Shown: piece by piece, positions 43,333 to 55,300 of the stretch
How the letters are laid out: every line of letters begins with the position of its first letter
Numbering within the stretch: position 1 is the first letter of the stretch
Assembly: GCA_033964015.1 (NCBI GenBank)
Contig: CM066914.1
Coordinates: 13,879,831-13,943,830 of the forward strand
DNA from: Scolanthus callimorphus
Taxonomy: Eukaryota; Cnidaria; Anthozoa; Actiniaria; Edwardsiidae
DNA: 64,000 nucleotides
Reading direction: 5' to 3'
Notes under the pieces: generated by a model
The model's database searches: none
What the model was told of the DNA's origin: nothing
Seen by the model: the letters and a program-made list of their open reading frames with translations, nothing else
Translations under genes and position numbers: made by a program

Positions 43333-43380
43333 GGTACGCATGCGTGGTAGAGTCTAAACAAAGCGGAAGCCAACATGGCG
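43333..43380 (+). promoter_or_regulatory. CAPN7 core promoter motifs
   Basis: ACGCATGCGT (43336-43345) lies 30 bp before the start codon. The start context CAACATGGCGGA differs from the TISU consensus only at its last base. The AKR start region has both motifs too. Confidence 0.5.
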
Positions 43381-46300
43381 GATGCCGAGCAGCTATGTTT
43401 AGATGGGTACAATTCTGCCACGCAAGCTGTGGCTTACGACAAGCAAGGAAATACCAAATCTGCAGTTTTCTTTTACATAGAAGCTGCAGAAAGTCTGCTG
43501 AAAGCGTTTTCATATGACAGTACTTTAGATGTGCGCGATAAAGCAAAGCAATATCTAGACCGAGCTGAGGTTCTTCGGTCACAAGGCAAGTCAAATAAAA
43601 GGAAATCACGAACTTTTGTAGTTAGATTGTGTTTGACTTATTCTTTTTAAAGTAAATTACACAGATTTTTGTTTCACAGGTTTAAATCGCGAGCAAGGAC
43701 CCTTAAAAACAGCAAACCAGGTTAGGTAGTGAACTGTCATGAGGCCCCGCGAAGATTCGAGAAAGTTTCCTTGTTACATCTATTTCTGAAAAGTCATGCA
43801 ACAAATAAGACTATAAACCGCCTAGTACATACACCGCTCTTATCATGAGCCGTACCAAACTGTTACCATGAAAAACTCGAAACTCGCGGCGTTAAAATCG
43901 ATCCCGGTTTGATTTAGAATAGTTTAGGCTACAAGCAGACGAGAAATGGACAAAAGATATCGTTTGATTGAGATTTTGCATTAGGATCGGCTCATGATAA
44001 GAGCGGCGTATGTACTAGGCCTAAGCCATGCGTGTAATCAGCCATATGTATGCTACTGTTGATTTGCTGATGAAGTAAATCTGATCTTGATTTCATGCAA
44101 TGTGCAAAAAGTCACTGGAAGTTCATAACAAGACATATAATATTTCAAGTGACAGGGCAATAAAGTTATGTGGCCAAAATTGTTTTTGTACTGACAGAGT
44201 CTTCATTATATCAATATTTTTCATTTGCAGGTTTGCCTTGTATTTTCTGAGTATGTTTTTTGCTTCAACAGCATGGGCGGCAGAACATTTTTTTTGGGGG
44301 GGGGGGGGGGGGGGGGGGGGAATAAAAACCTGTTGACAAGACAAGACAAGTTTATTCAGTTGGTGGGTGGTGGAACCCTGAAAAATATATAGAATAAAAG
44401 AGAGTCATTTTGCAAGTTCTTTTATTAATTCGTAGCAATCATGTATATATTTTCTGATTTTCTCCTTGTTGTGGCCCTTTTGCCCAACAACAAGGATGAC
44501 CAGGGCTTGCTCCCCCTCCCCAACCCACAGACAAAAAATTCTACCTACAGCCTTGAACCATTTGCTACTAAGTTTTGTCACAGCTTTTCTGAGTCCTCTG
44601 TTATTTCGGTAATGATTTCAGTGTTCCCTTGAGCAAGCAGAATTCATGATCAAGCAAGCATTGTATGAGGATGAGAGAGGAAATCACGCTGAAGCTCTGC
44701 CTTTATACACTGATGCTGCAGAGCTGTGCTTAACCGATGTAAGCAAATCAGTCAAAAATTGTACATTTAAGAAACTTAACATCTAAGTAAGTTAAATAAG
44801 TTATACTGACATTTAACTTAAGCTCCTCCCCTCCCCTCCATACAATTATAGCACAGTCCCTTCTTACTAGGCAAGTTGGATTATGCTGTGTATCTCCCCA
44901 TGTTTTACAGGGTCCAATTTACCCACTTTGCAATGTTTGAGTAGCTTTGAAATACATCCAATCACTTAGGTCTGTGTTGATTTGAGATACTGCACTGTCA
45001 CATATTGACAAATTGCTTCATTGTTTCAGACCAAGTTTCTGGCTGATAGTGATCCTATGAAAAGCAAGTTTCATCAGTTGGCCAGACATGCTGTGGAGAG
45101 GTATTATCTCTGTTACTGACAAGTTTTTCATGCACTTCTTATTAAGGGTAGTTGTAGATTTGAATTACTTTGTATTATTTCTAACAGTCTCTTTACTTCC
45201 AAAGAGCTGAGGACATAAAGAAACAACATTCGGCTAACCAATCACCACAGCCTAGTCAACAAAGCAACATTACCCCTGGGGTTTCATCCATCACAAGCAA
45301 CATTGCCAACTTTAAATTGAGTCCAGCAGGAGGAGGGGCACTCCCAACAGATACTGGCGCTCCTGATAGCAAGCGAAAATACACTTCTGAGGAACTACAA
45401 GTTCTCAAGTAAGTTGATTGTCGTCATCAACTGACAGTGGTTAGCTCACTTTTCAGGGCCAGGCTGTTTTGCGGGAGACCAGAAACCAGAAACCCAAACC
45501 AGTCAATAATCAGCATCTTTTCTGTGTAAATATCTGAGGAGGTGCTGTTTATTCCTCTAACATCTGCAAATGGTGAAACATTTGTGTCTATGGTAACAGT
45601 TTGCAAGTGTTTGAGCACATGTTTGAGGCCTAAAATGGAAAAAGAACCATACCTGGAACTGTTTGCATATAACATGACATGAGTAATCTGTTTGATAACA
45701 AATTACAATTGATAGCCACTATCTTCTCGACTCTGCTTTTTTGTATTCTTGTATCAGAGCCACATCAAAAATAAATGGTAAAATATTTCTGCCATGGTTG
45801 GACATCGATCTCAAAGAGAGGTTTGGCTATCCTGATTATTTTGTGTAAGTAGCAGTTCATCAGTATGGTTTAAAAGTGTTAGATAAAAGTTATGATAAGT
45901 GCATAATTCATTAGCCTGTAAGTAGTATTGTTAACCAGCTACATTTTTGGAGACCAAAGTTCCATTGGGCATGGAAATCTAGTTTCCAGTTTGTAACCCA
46001 GTTTTAGGGACGCCATCCCCAGGACTTAAAAAATCTGGAAACTGCCTTAAAATGGCAAAATTTCCTGCAAATCTCCCAGGAGAAATACAGTAAATATATG
46101 GCAGTTGCTTGAATTTTTCCCGGGAGACAAAGTGTAAAATCTTGAGACTCCTGGCAAAACCAGGAGAGTTGATGTCCCTGCAGTCTGGACACAAGGGAGC
46201 ATCTAAAGACTAGAGAGAAAAAATTAGGCTGAAAGTAAAAAAAAATTATTATTTTTATTGTACTTTTTGTTTCTGTCATGAATTTTTTCAGGGATAAAGA

Positions 46301-49300
46301 TGGTTCCCTTGCTCTGTCTCCTAAACAAAGAAAACATTTTGCCAAGTGGGTGAGGTATGCTAGAGCTCTGAATGTCTGAATACAAAGCTGGAAACCAGTT
46401 TCTGTCATCATACAGTGTTTTGAGAGTTGGAGAGTTGGCAATAATGTTGGGCATATGAAGGGGCGTGATTGTTTTCTATTCCTTTATCACTTCATGTCAG
46501 GTCTAGGAAAAATATATGATCATTATTTCCTGCTCTGTAGCAAGCTGTTATAAAATGTCCTCAGTATTTAATATAACGAAGCAAGTGAATGTGATTTGGG
46601 ATTTTTGAATTCTTCTAGGCCAACAGAAATCTATGAAGACCCACATATGATCTATGCAATTTCAAGTTTTAGTGTAAAACAGGTATGTGCATGGGCAGCA
46701 CAGCTGGAGATAGTCCTGTCCACTTTTCGTCTTATTTTCATATCTTCTCATCCCCCACAAATCGGGTGTGGTCAACCAGGGGCGGATCGAGTGATAGATT
46801 GGCAGTTATTTGAACTCTGTATGGATCATAACCAGTCCAAATTAGTGCTGCAACCCCCCTTTGAAAAATCCTGGATCTGCCACTGTCAACAGCACTTTTA
46901 CCCCTAAGAGATAGCACATTGGATGTGGAAAAAAGAGAGATGCAAGTCAGGGAAGTCTGCCTCTAACATTAATAAAATGTTTCATTTTTTTAGACAATTG
47001 TTTCTGACTGCTCCTTTGTCTCTTCTCTGGCAATCAGTGCAGCATATGAACGAGACTTTAAAAAAAGAATTATCACAAGGTTAGAGCCAGTGCAGTATAT
47101 TTTTTACCATTTTCACTAACCACAATTCCCTGAGACCAGGAATTGTGTCTATTTTGATCTCTTTTGAATGACATTATTCAATATACTTCATCTGTCCATG
47201 GCACTTAGTAAAACAATATACACTAGAGTCTGTTTACCATAAAAATCAAAAATCCTTAAATACCATTGCTAAAACTTTCCTAATGATTTGATTACAATAT
47301 AGGCTGATTCCAGCTAACGTCATTGTTTATATAATTTTCTCTTTAGACATTTCAGTGAGGCTGCAAATTATATGGTCTGAATATCATCATAAAGGGTGAC
47401 AAATTAAACATAGCTAGAAAAATTGAACTTGATATCTTGTATTGTAAGTACATGATGCGAAATTCAATTTACAGAAAATGTATGAAGTATAAGTACTTGA
47501 CCTCCAGTTATTCACATATAATTTTAAGAACCGCAATTAGTCTTGAAAACATGCCAAAAACAAGTCATTGATGAAATAATATCCTGCAAACGGTAATAAA
47601 GTAGTTCTGACAGATTTGTATTATAGTTTAAAGGCTTTTAAAAAATGCCTGAGTTACTGGAGGGCAAAAAGCTCATTGGCCCATACATTTTCTGCAAATC
47701 AAACTTTGCACCGCGTGCTTGTTTTACATGATATTGAGCTGAGATTTTCTACTTATATTCCATTTGTCACCCTTTATTGATATTCAGAACCAATCATTTT
47801 GCAGTGGCGTTGGAATGCCTGATTCTGGTTGATGCTTATGCAAATGAGTCAAAACGTAAACAATGGAACTTACCTATAGCAAGGAGTAAACACTTCTTCT
47901 TAGAATGGAAACTGGTATGAGACAGATTGTATCAGCGGTGAAAAGGGAAACAGAAATTAAAATTAAAAATGTGTGGGTCTCCTTTAAGGCTCTGCATGAA
48001 ATAACTACTGCAACCTTTTTTGTTCTTGTTACAGCATAATATATCCTCAAAATCGGCAGGGCAACCCAGTCATCAACCCATCTGGAAAGTATATGATCAA
48101 GCTTAGACTAAATGGAGTGGCTCGCAAGGTAACAAAATATTTCTTCACAATCAAACATTTTATTGCAGGGGTGAATGAATTGATTTGGCTATTAAAATTA
48201 TGTTTCAATAACAAATATTGGATGGGAAATTTCAGTTCAAGGACCATGTCCAAGGACCATGTCCAACAAGTGGATGATTCTAGCTCATGCCGTATGCACA
48301 CACTGCATGTTGGTTACTGAGGGACATTCGGCAAATATATATTGGAAAAATATATTGGTCAAGTACTTTAGTGCTATTGCACAATGTTTCCTGAATGGGA
48401 CAGAAAATCACCAATGAAATTTGCTCTACAATTTGTCAGGTCATTATTGATGATGCGTTACCAATGGGTAGGGATGGTGATCTTCTCTGCTCACACTCGA
48501 CCAATAGAAATGAGATGTGGATCAGCCTCATAGAAAAAGCATATATGAAGGTAGGAGGTACAATGAACAATATAATTTACTGCCTACTGGTTAGTGCAGC
48601 GCAGTAGTAGAGTGCCAGGCTGTTGTGTAGGGGTTGGGGTCTGTTACCCCAAGACCCTCTGGTGGTATTCTTAAAATTACCATCCTCAATAAAGTGAATA
48701 CCTCCTTCTCTGATTCACCATTTTTACGTAAAAGGTTCATTGGATTTGTAGTGTTGCCTCAAGGGGCCCTTACGGCAATATATATTTTTTCAGGTGTAAA
48801 TTAAATACAATTTGAGTAAAGTGTTGATAGCAAGTTAAAACAACTTGTATATGGGTCGTCTTACTTCCTACCGGTGCACATGTACTTGCAAACAGACACT
48901 TGCACGTGTCCCTGGGTGTTGCCTGAGTATCGAACAGCGCCTTCAGGTTATATAAGAGTACAGTTCAGAACTGGACCGGGCAGGTCGCTCGTCCCAGGGG
49001 TCCAGTATACATCTTGTTTGTGCATGTTCACGCCAGGTTAGGGGCCGACCATTTAACTTTTGAGGGGGGGGGGGGCTTTTAATAATAATAATAATAATAA
49101 TATAGACTTATATAGCGCCTTTCTCCTATAGATCCAAGGCGCTTTACAATAATATAGTTTATATAATCATAAAAGTAATGGCATATAACAATGACAATTT
49201 ATTAAAAACTGAGAGCATATAGAAATTATCTTACTAATAAAAACTTACTTTAAAACGCAGTAGTACACTAGTCATAAAAAAATATTATATATATATAATA

Positions 49301-52300
49301 ATGTACTAATCTAGGTAAAAATGGATATATAATAAGAAATTGAATAAGAATGAGACGTAATGAAAATGAGATGAGATGGGGAAATTAAATGCAAACTAAA
49401 CATTAAAACTCTTTTAAATTAAACTAAACATCAAAAACTCGTTTAAACAGAAAGGTCTTAGCTCCAGATTTAAACTCACTTATCTCGCTGCAGAATCGAT
49501 ATTTTAATGGGAGCGAGTTCCACATTGCCGGAGCATTCACGGAAAAAGCCCGGGCGCCATACGTCTTAAGTTTAAATGAAGGTTGGACCAATAGAGCCTT
49601 ATTAGCGGAACGAAGGGTCCTTGTGGGTTTATGAAATAACAAAAGGTCCTTGAGATAGGGTGGAGCCAACCCCTGGAGTGATTTAAAAATTAGAAGAAGA
49701 AGTTTAAAATCTATTCTCTCTTTGATTGGTAGCCAATGTAGTGTACGTAGTACAGGGGTGATATGGTCGTGTTTGCGGGTTCCAGTCAGGAGCCTGGCCG
49801 CAGAGTTCTGAACGTATTGAAGTTTGTTGATTAACTTCTGTTCAAGGCCAGCGAGAAGAGAGTTACAGTGATCAAGTTTCGAGGAAATAAAAGCATGAAT
49901 AAGAATCTCACAGTGAGCAGAAGAAATGAAGTTTCTGATTTTAGAAATATTCCTAAGGTGAAAGAAAGACGATTGGCATATGGCGTTTACTTGTTTCTCC
50001 ATTGTCAACTTATCGTCGAACCATACACCAATGTTCTTGGCACTGCTAGATGATGTTATATATTCATCGTTTACCATAATCGAGTTTAAATTGGGAGGTG
50101 AGCGATGGCGTGCATTAAGGACTAGTAATTCTGTCTTATCACTGTTTAACTGCAGTCTGTTAGCGGTCATCCAAGCTGTTATTTCTTTAAGACAAGATTC
50201 AATGCGGTTCTTTGAGTGCAGTGGTTCGCTCACTTTTTTGGGTCGAATGAAAGGTAGAGTTGAGTATCATCCGCATAGAAATGAAAGTTAACCCCATGCT
50301 GTTTAATAATCTTTGCCAGTGGTGCAGTATAGCATAGCAGCATAGTTTGACTAGAAGAGAACTCATCACCAACTTTAACAATTTGGGTGCGGTTGGAGAG
50401 ATACGATTGTAGCCACGCCTTAGCTTTTCCAGTTACACCATAACGTTGTTCAAGTCGATTTAGGAGAACTGCATGGTCAACTGTATCGAATGCAGCAGAA
50501 AGGTCTAGTAACACAAGGATGACGCATTTGTTATTATCAATGTCACAGAGAATGTCATTGTGTATCCGAGTAAGTGCCGTTTCAGTGCTATGACCCTTGC
50601 GATATGCAGACTGGAAAAGTTCCAGAAGATCGTTGTCGACAAAGTGATCCCGCAATCGAACAGCAGCGATTTTTTCTGCTGCTTTCGAAAGTAGTTTCAG
50701 GTTGGAAACTGGTCTGAAATGTTTAATATCTTCGTGGTCAAGAGAATCTTTCTTCAGTGAAGGGTTAAGTACACCCTTTTTGTGACCTTCAGGAACCGTT
50801 GCTGTTTCAAATGACAAGTTGATGAATTTTGCTATTACAGGCAGGAGTGTCGTATAACAATCTTTCATTAAGGTCCCAGGAATTGGGTCAAGCACGCATG
50901 ACTTATTGCACATGGATTTAAGCAGAGGAGACAGTTCTTCTTCTGTTGTAAGATAAAAATCATGAAGTTGATTGGAGTAACATTTTTCTTCAGGAAACAT
51001 ACTTTCAGGTATTGGGGGAAAACTATTCCGTATTGTTTGGACTTTAGTAGCAAAAAAGGTAGAAAATCTCTCTGCAAGGCTTTTTTGTCAGTGCAAGATT
51101 TTCTGTTATGCCGTGCAGGAAATTTTTTTTCAAAAAAGCCCCCCCCCCCCTCAAGAGTTAAATGGTCGGCCCCTTAGACCACAGAAAGGACAGGTAATCC
51201 CCGTCACGACTCTCATGTCCCCATAGCAACCAATAGGTCAATGATAGGGTATAAAAAAACGAGCGTGCAAGCTCTCGTGATCTGTGGTAGGGTTTTCATT
51301 CTGCTATTTACCTCTAATGCCGTAGGCATTGCCAAAACGTGCCCGTAGGTAATAAACTTTTTGTATAAGAACTTTATGAAGCTTCATCAACGGAAATCTT
51401 GCTAAATATGATATTCGTTCAATGGAATAACATCGTATATTAACGTCCCTATTTCTGGGATGCTGTTGTCAACACACCCCGCTCCCCTATGCTTCAGTTT
51501 TTAATCCTAAAAGGAAACGATTTAGAAGCACAAAAAAACAGACAGCTTTTTTCAACACTTGTAAAGTTAGGGTTAATTGTTATTCAGTTTACTGACCTAG
51601 GACAGACTAATTCAGCAGGGAACGTAGGACGTGTTAGGTGTTTTCTACCATGTTCTTTTAAGAAGGTTTAAAAACCTTGAGATGGAATGCGCAATACAAT
51701 TTCCGAGCGTGATGCAGGTTGATAGTTTACCGCTAGCAATAGTTTCCGTGGAGATTTAGGGTCAGAGAAAAGCATGAAAGTACAAGAGATTTTCCACGAT
51801 TTGGTCGCACAAAATATGCAGCATTCTCGCGCGTCCAAAAATTCGCTCCAAAAAAACGCTTGTTAAAGCAGGCGAAACTCGCGCTTCGTACATCAAACCT
51901 CTCACCAGGCGGTGTTAATCCATTTACGATGACAGGAACCAAAACCCTGTGTTTCTGTCGATGACTCTAATGGTGCTCTTACAGGGCTTGGAGGTCCTAA
52001 TATATAGATTTAGGCACTGCCTAAAAGCGAAGTTCCTATTGAAACCCCAAGCCGGGAGCATAAAATTGAACCATACAACACTACCAAAGTTGGCTGCTGT
52101 ATATATTTTTCCCATTTGATACCCAAGTTGGTTGTCTGAGGTTCATCCCTTCCCGAGATATATTCTTTTTCTCTCGTGATGACGTCATCGATGACGTGAT
52201 ACCACGTGACCACGCAGTTGCACCCCTCTTGCCACTTAGACAACTTTACCCAAGTTTGGTTGTCTAAGCTTCATCCCTTCCTGGGATATGATTATTAAAG

Positions 52301-55300
52301 AGACGGCGGGTCTTGATTTACCTGTGGTGAGCGAGGCATGCGCGCACGCAGACACGCGCCCACGATACCAGATGAGAATACCGCTGAACAATGAAAAATG
52401 AAGTGGATCGTATACCTGAGTTCTTCTTTGAGCTGTTGTATTCTTCATGCGATACCCGTGGTGCTCCGGTCTGCGGCCTTGGGCCGCTAAGGAGCTCCGC
52501 TATTAAAGAGTAATGGATTTCTTCTGCTAAAAGATTAATAATGGGAAAAGGCAATTTATTTTATGCTCAGTAAAAGAAATATTTATTTGTCTAATAGTAG
52601 ACTGCTTTGTCGAACGTCCGTAAATCGAGAGAAAGTCCTAGTCCTACATTGTAGTTTGTTTGCGCTCTCGTATTTCCAGCTCACGAGAGAGTCTAACTTG
52701 TAGGTGTCGGGTACGCCTTCGGCGCTCCTCCGGCGAGACTCCCCCCGTGGCGCTGTTTCTCTCGTGAGTTAGGACTTTCTCTCTATTTACGGCAGCGCTG
52801 TTTCTCTCGTGAGTTAGGACTTTCTCTCTATTTACGGCAGCGCTGTTTCTCTCGTGATTAGGACTTTCTCTCTATTTACGGCAGCGCTGTTTCTCTCGTG
52901 AGTTAGGACTTTCTCTCTATTTACGGCAGCGCTGTTTCTCTCGTGATTAGGACTTTCTCTCTATTTACGGCAGCGCTGTTTCTCTCGTGAGTTAGGACTT
53001 TCTCTCTATTTACGGCAGCGCTGTTTCTCTCGTGAGTTAGGACTTTCTCTCTATTTACGGCAGCGCTGTTTCTCTCGTGAGTTAGGACTTTCTCTCTATT
53101 TACGGCAGCGCTGTTTCTCTCGTGAGTTAGGACTTTCCCTCTATTACGGCAGCGCTGTTTCTCGTGAGTTAGGACTTTCCCTCTATTTACGGCAGCGCTG
53201 TTTCTCGTGAGTTAGGACTTTCCCTCTATTTACGGCAGCGCTGTTTCTCGTGAGTTAGGACGTTCGCCAAAGAATGGACTGCAAGCAGTCTATCTAATAG
53301 CCACCAGGAACTGGAACTGGAGCTCGGTTTGATGCGAAAAAGAAAATGAGCGGCGCGCTACCGAACTTTGTAGCGTGACCATTTTCGCTCATTGAACCAG
53401 TATAACACGAGCAAAATTGAATGCTTAAATGTGAGAAATAGACTAAATGCTAAAGAAATCTGCAACTGCAGCTTTAGAACCTTGAGCGGAACTAGGAAGA
53501 AGGTGGTGAACTTTGGAATTATCCCAGGCGCCTGAAGAACCCCTCCCCCCACACATTTTTACAAGTTTTCATACATTTTCTATTAGTGACCGCCCATTTT
53601 GGTGATACATTCTTTCTTATAAGTTCCCCCACTTTAAATGAAATATGAGACTATTTTATTTCCTAGGTTATGGGCGGCTACGATTTTCCAGGATCAAATT
53701 CGGTAAGAAGACACGGTGCTTGCTTTCCAGACATACTCCTTTCTTCTTAGTCTTGACCAGCCCTCCGTCCATCCGCCCTCCGTTTCCATCCATTTCCATT
53801 AGATCCCGAAAGCTCTTAAAGCTTATGTAAGTATGCCTATTTATAATGCACGTTTCAGTTCCTTTTTAAGGCTAAATAATAGTATAAGATATGATTTCTA
53901 GTTGTTTATCATCATCATCATTTATGTCACAATTCACTTTTTTTGTTACGTTTACATTATTTGTATTTTTATGTCATATGTTTTTATAAATAGTTTCTTA
54001 TATGTAAAGAAATGCCTAGTGTCAAATTATATTAGAGCCCGCCAAAATGTTCATTGAGAGCCCAGATAAAAAGGCCACAATGCTCGCCAAAGTTATTATA
54101 ATGATGGTTTGTATTCCAGAGTATTGACCTTCACGCCCTGACGGGGTGGATACCAGAGAGAATCTCGATCAAGAGAAACAGCCCTGATTTTAACGAAGCG
54201 CTTCAGTTTGATCGCTTGATGCAAGGCCTACGAAATGGTAAGAGTCGTGCATGGGGAACAATTATAAGACACATCGTTATTATATATAAGACACATCCTA
54301 GTTACTAGACAGAGTGAAACCTATAAGCATCTTTTTTTGATACCCACACTGTAAGTTGAGTAAGCAGGTAGGTCATAGAGATATATACATTGGAAGAAGT
54401 ACTTTCAACATTTCAAGAACAAAAGGAGAATATCTTTGTCACCAGACCACGAGCCTGTAGTCCGTTCTTTCTGAGTTGTGCGTTTCTGTTTTTTGTTAGG
54501 AGACTGTCTTCTTACGGTAGCGACCGGTCAAATGTCGGACGAAGAGTCGGACAGGACAGGCCTAGTCCCTACACATGCCTACGCCGTGCTTGATATAAGG
54601 AAAGTCAACGTAAGTTCTCAGTTTGTTTTTCCTCAGCTCGTGATGGTACGTTTTTGATAAACAAACCAAGTCTGCTTCATGCTGAGTGCAAAGAAAGAAT
54701 ATAAATGATCAACAGCTTGCCCGTTTACACATTAAATGAGCACCCATTTTCTGTGGCTCAGTACGATAAAAACAGATTTAGCGCCTGTCGGATAAATTGA
54801 GACAATTTAATAACACGAAGTTAGATTTGCTAAAAACTGTTCAAAAAAGAACTCAAATAGAGCTTTTTCTTTTTTGTAAATAGCATTTGAAGTTTGGACC
54901 AAGTTTTGTTGCATGTTTTGTTTGCACGCCGACTCTTGAGATTTGCTATGACTTGAGACGCAAAATGTTTTCATTTTAACAATGAATTGAATTCTCGACC
55001 GAAGACGGTATCATACGTCGGGTTAGACTGCATTGTATGATATATTTCTTGCCCGTATTAATTTCTGTTTTTGTGCAGGGGATTCGATTACTTCAGCTAA
55101 AGAACCCATGGAGTCATCTACGATGGAAGGTACTGACTTGATCTTAATCCTTGTGGGTCCCCTTGTGAACGGACTTTAATGTTTGCATATTTTCGCGTTC
55201 TGTTTGATATATTTTCGTGAAGAATTTTCGTCCCTCTATGGAGTTTACGTGCCAAATTTTTGTCTCGCTTCAGGGGAGGTTCTCAGAGCGGGATGGCGAA

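Larger units (their letters stand above)
51261..54240. repeat. Parent segment of the CAPN7 intron duplication
   Basis: This CAPN7 segment, with exons 12 and 13 in working form, is the source of the decayed copy at 40924-42590. Relative to the copy it has gained a 500-bp insertion (51999-52501) and a hAT element (52598-53292). Confidence 0.8.
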
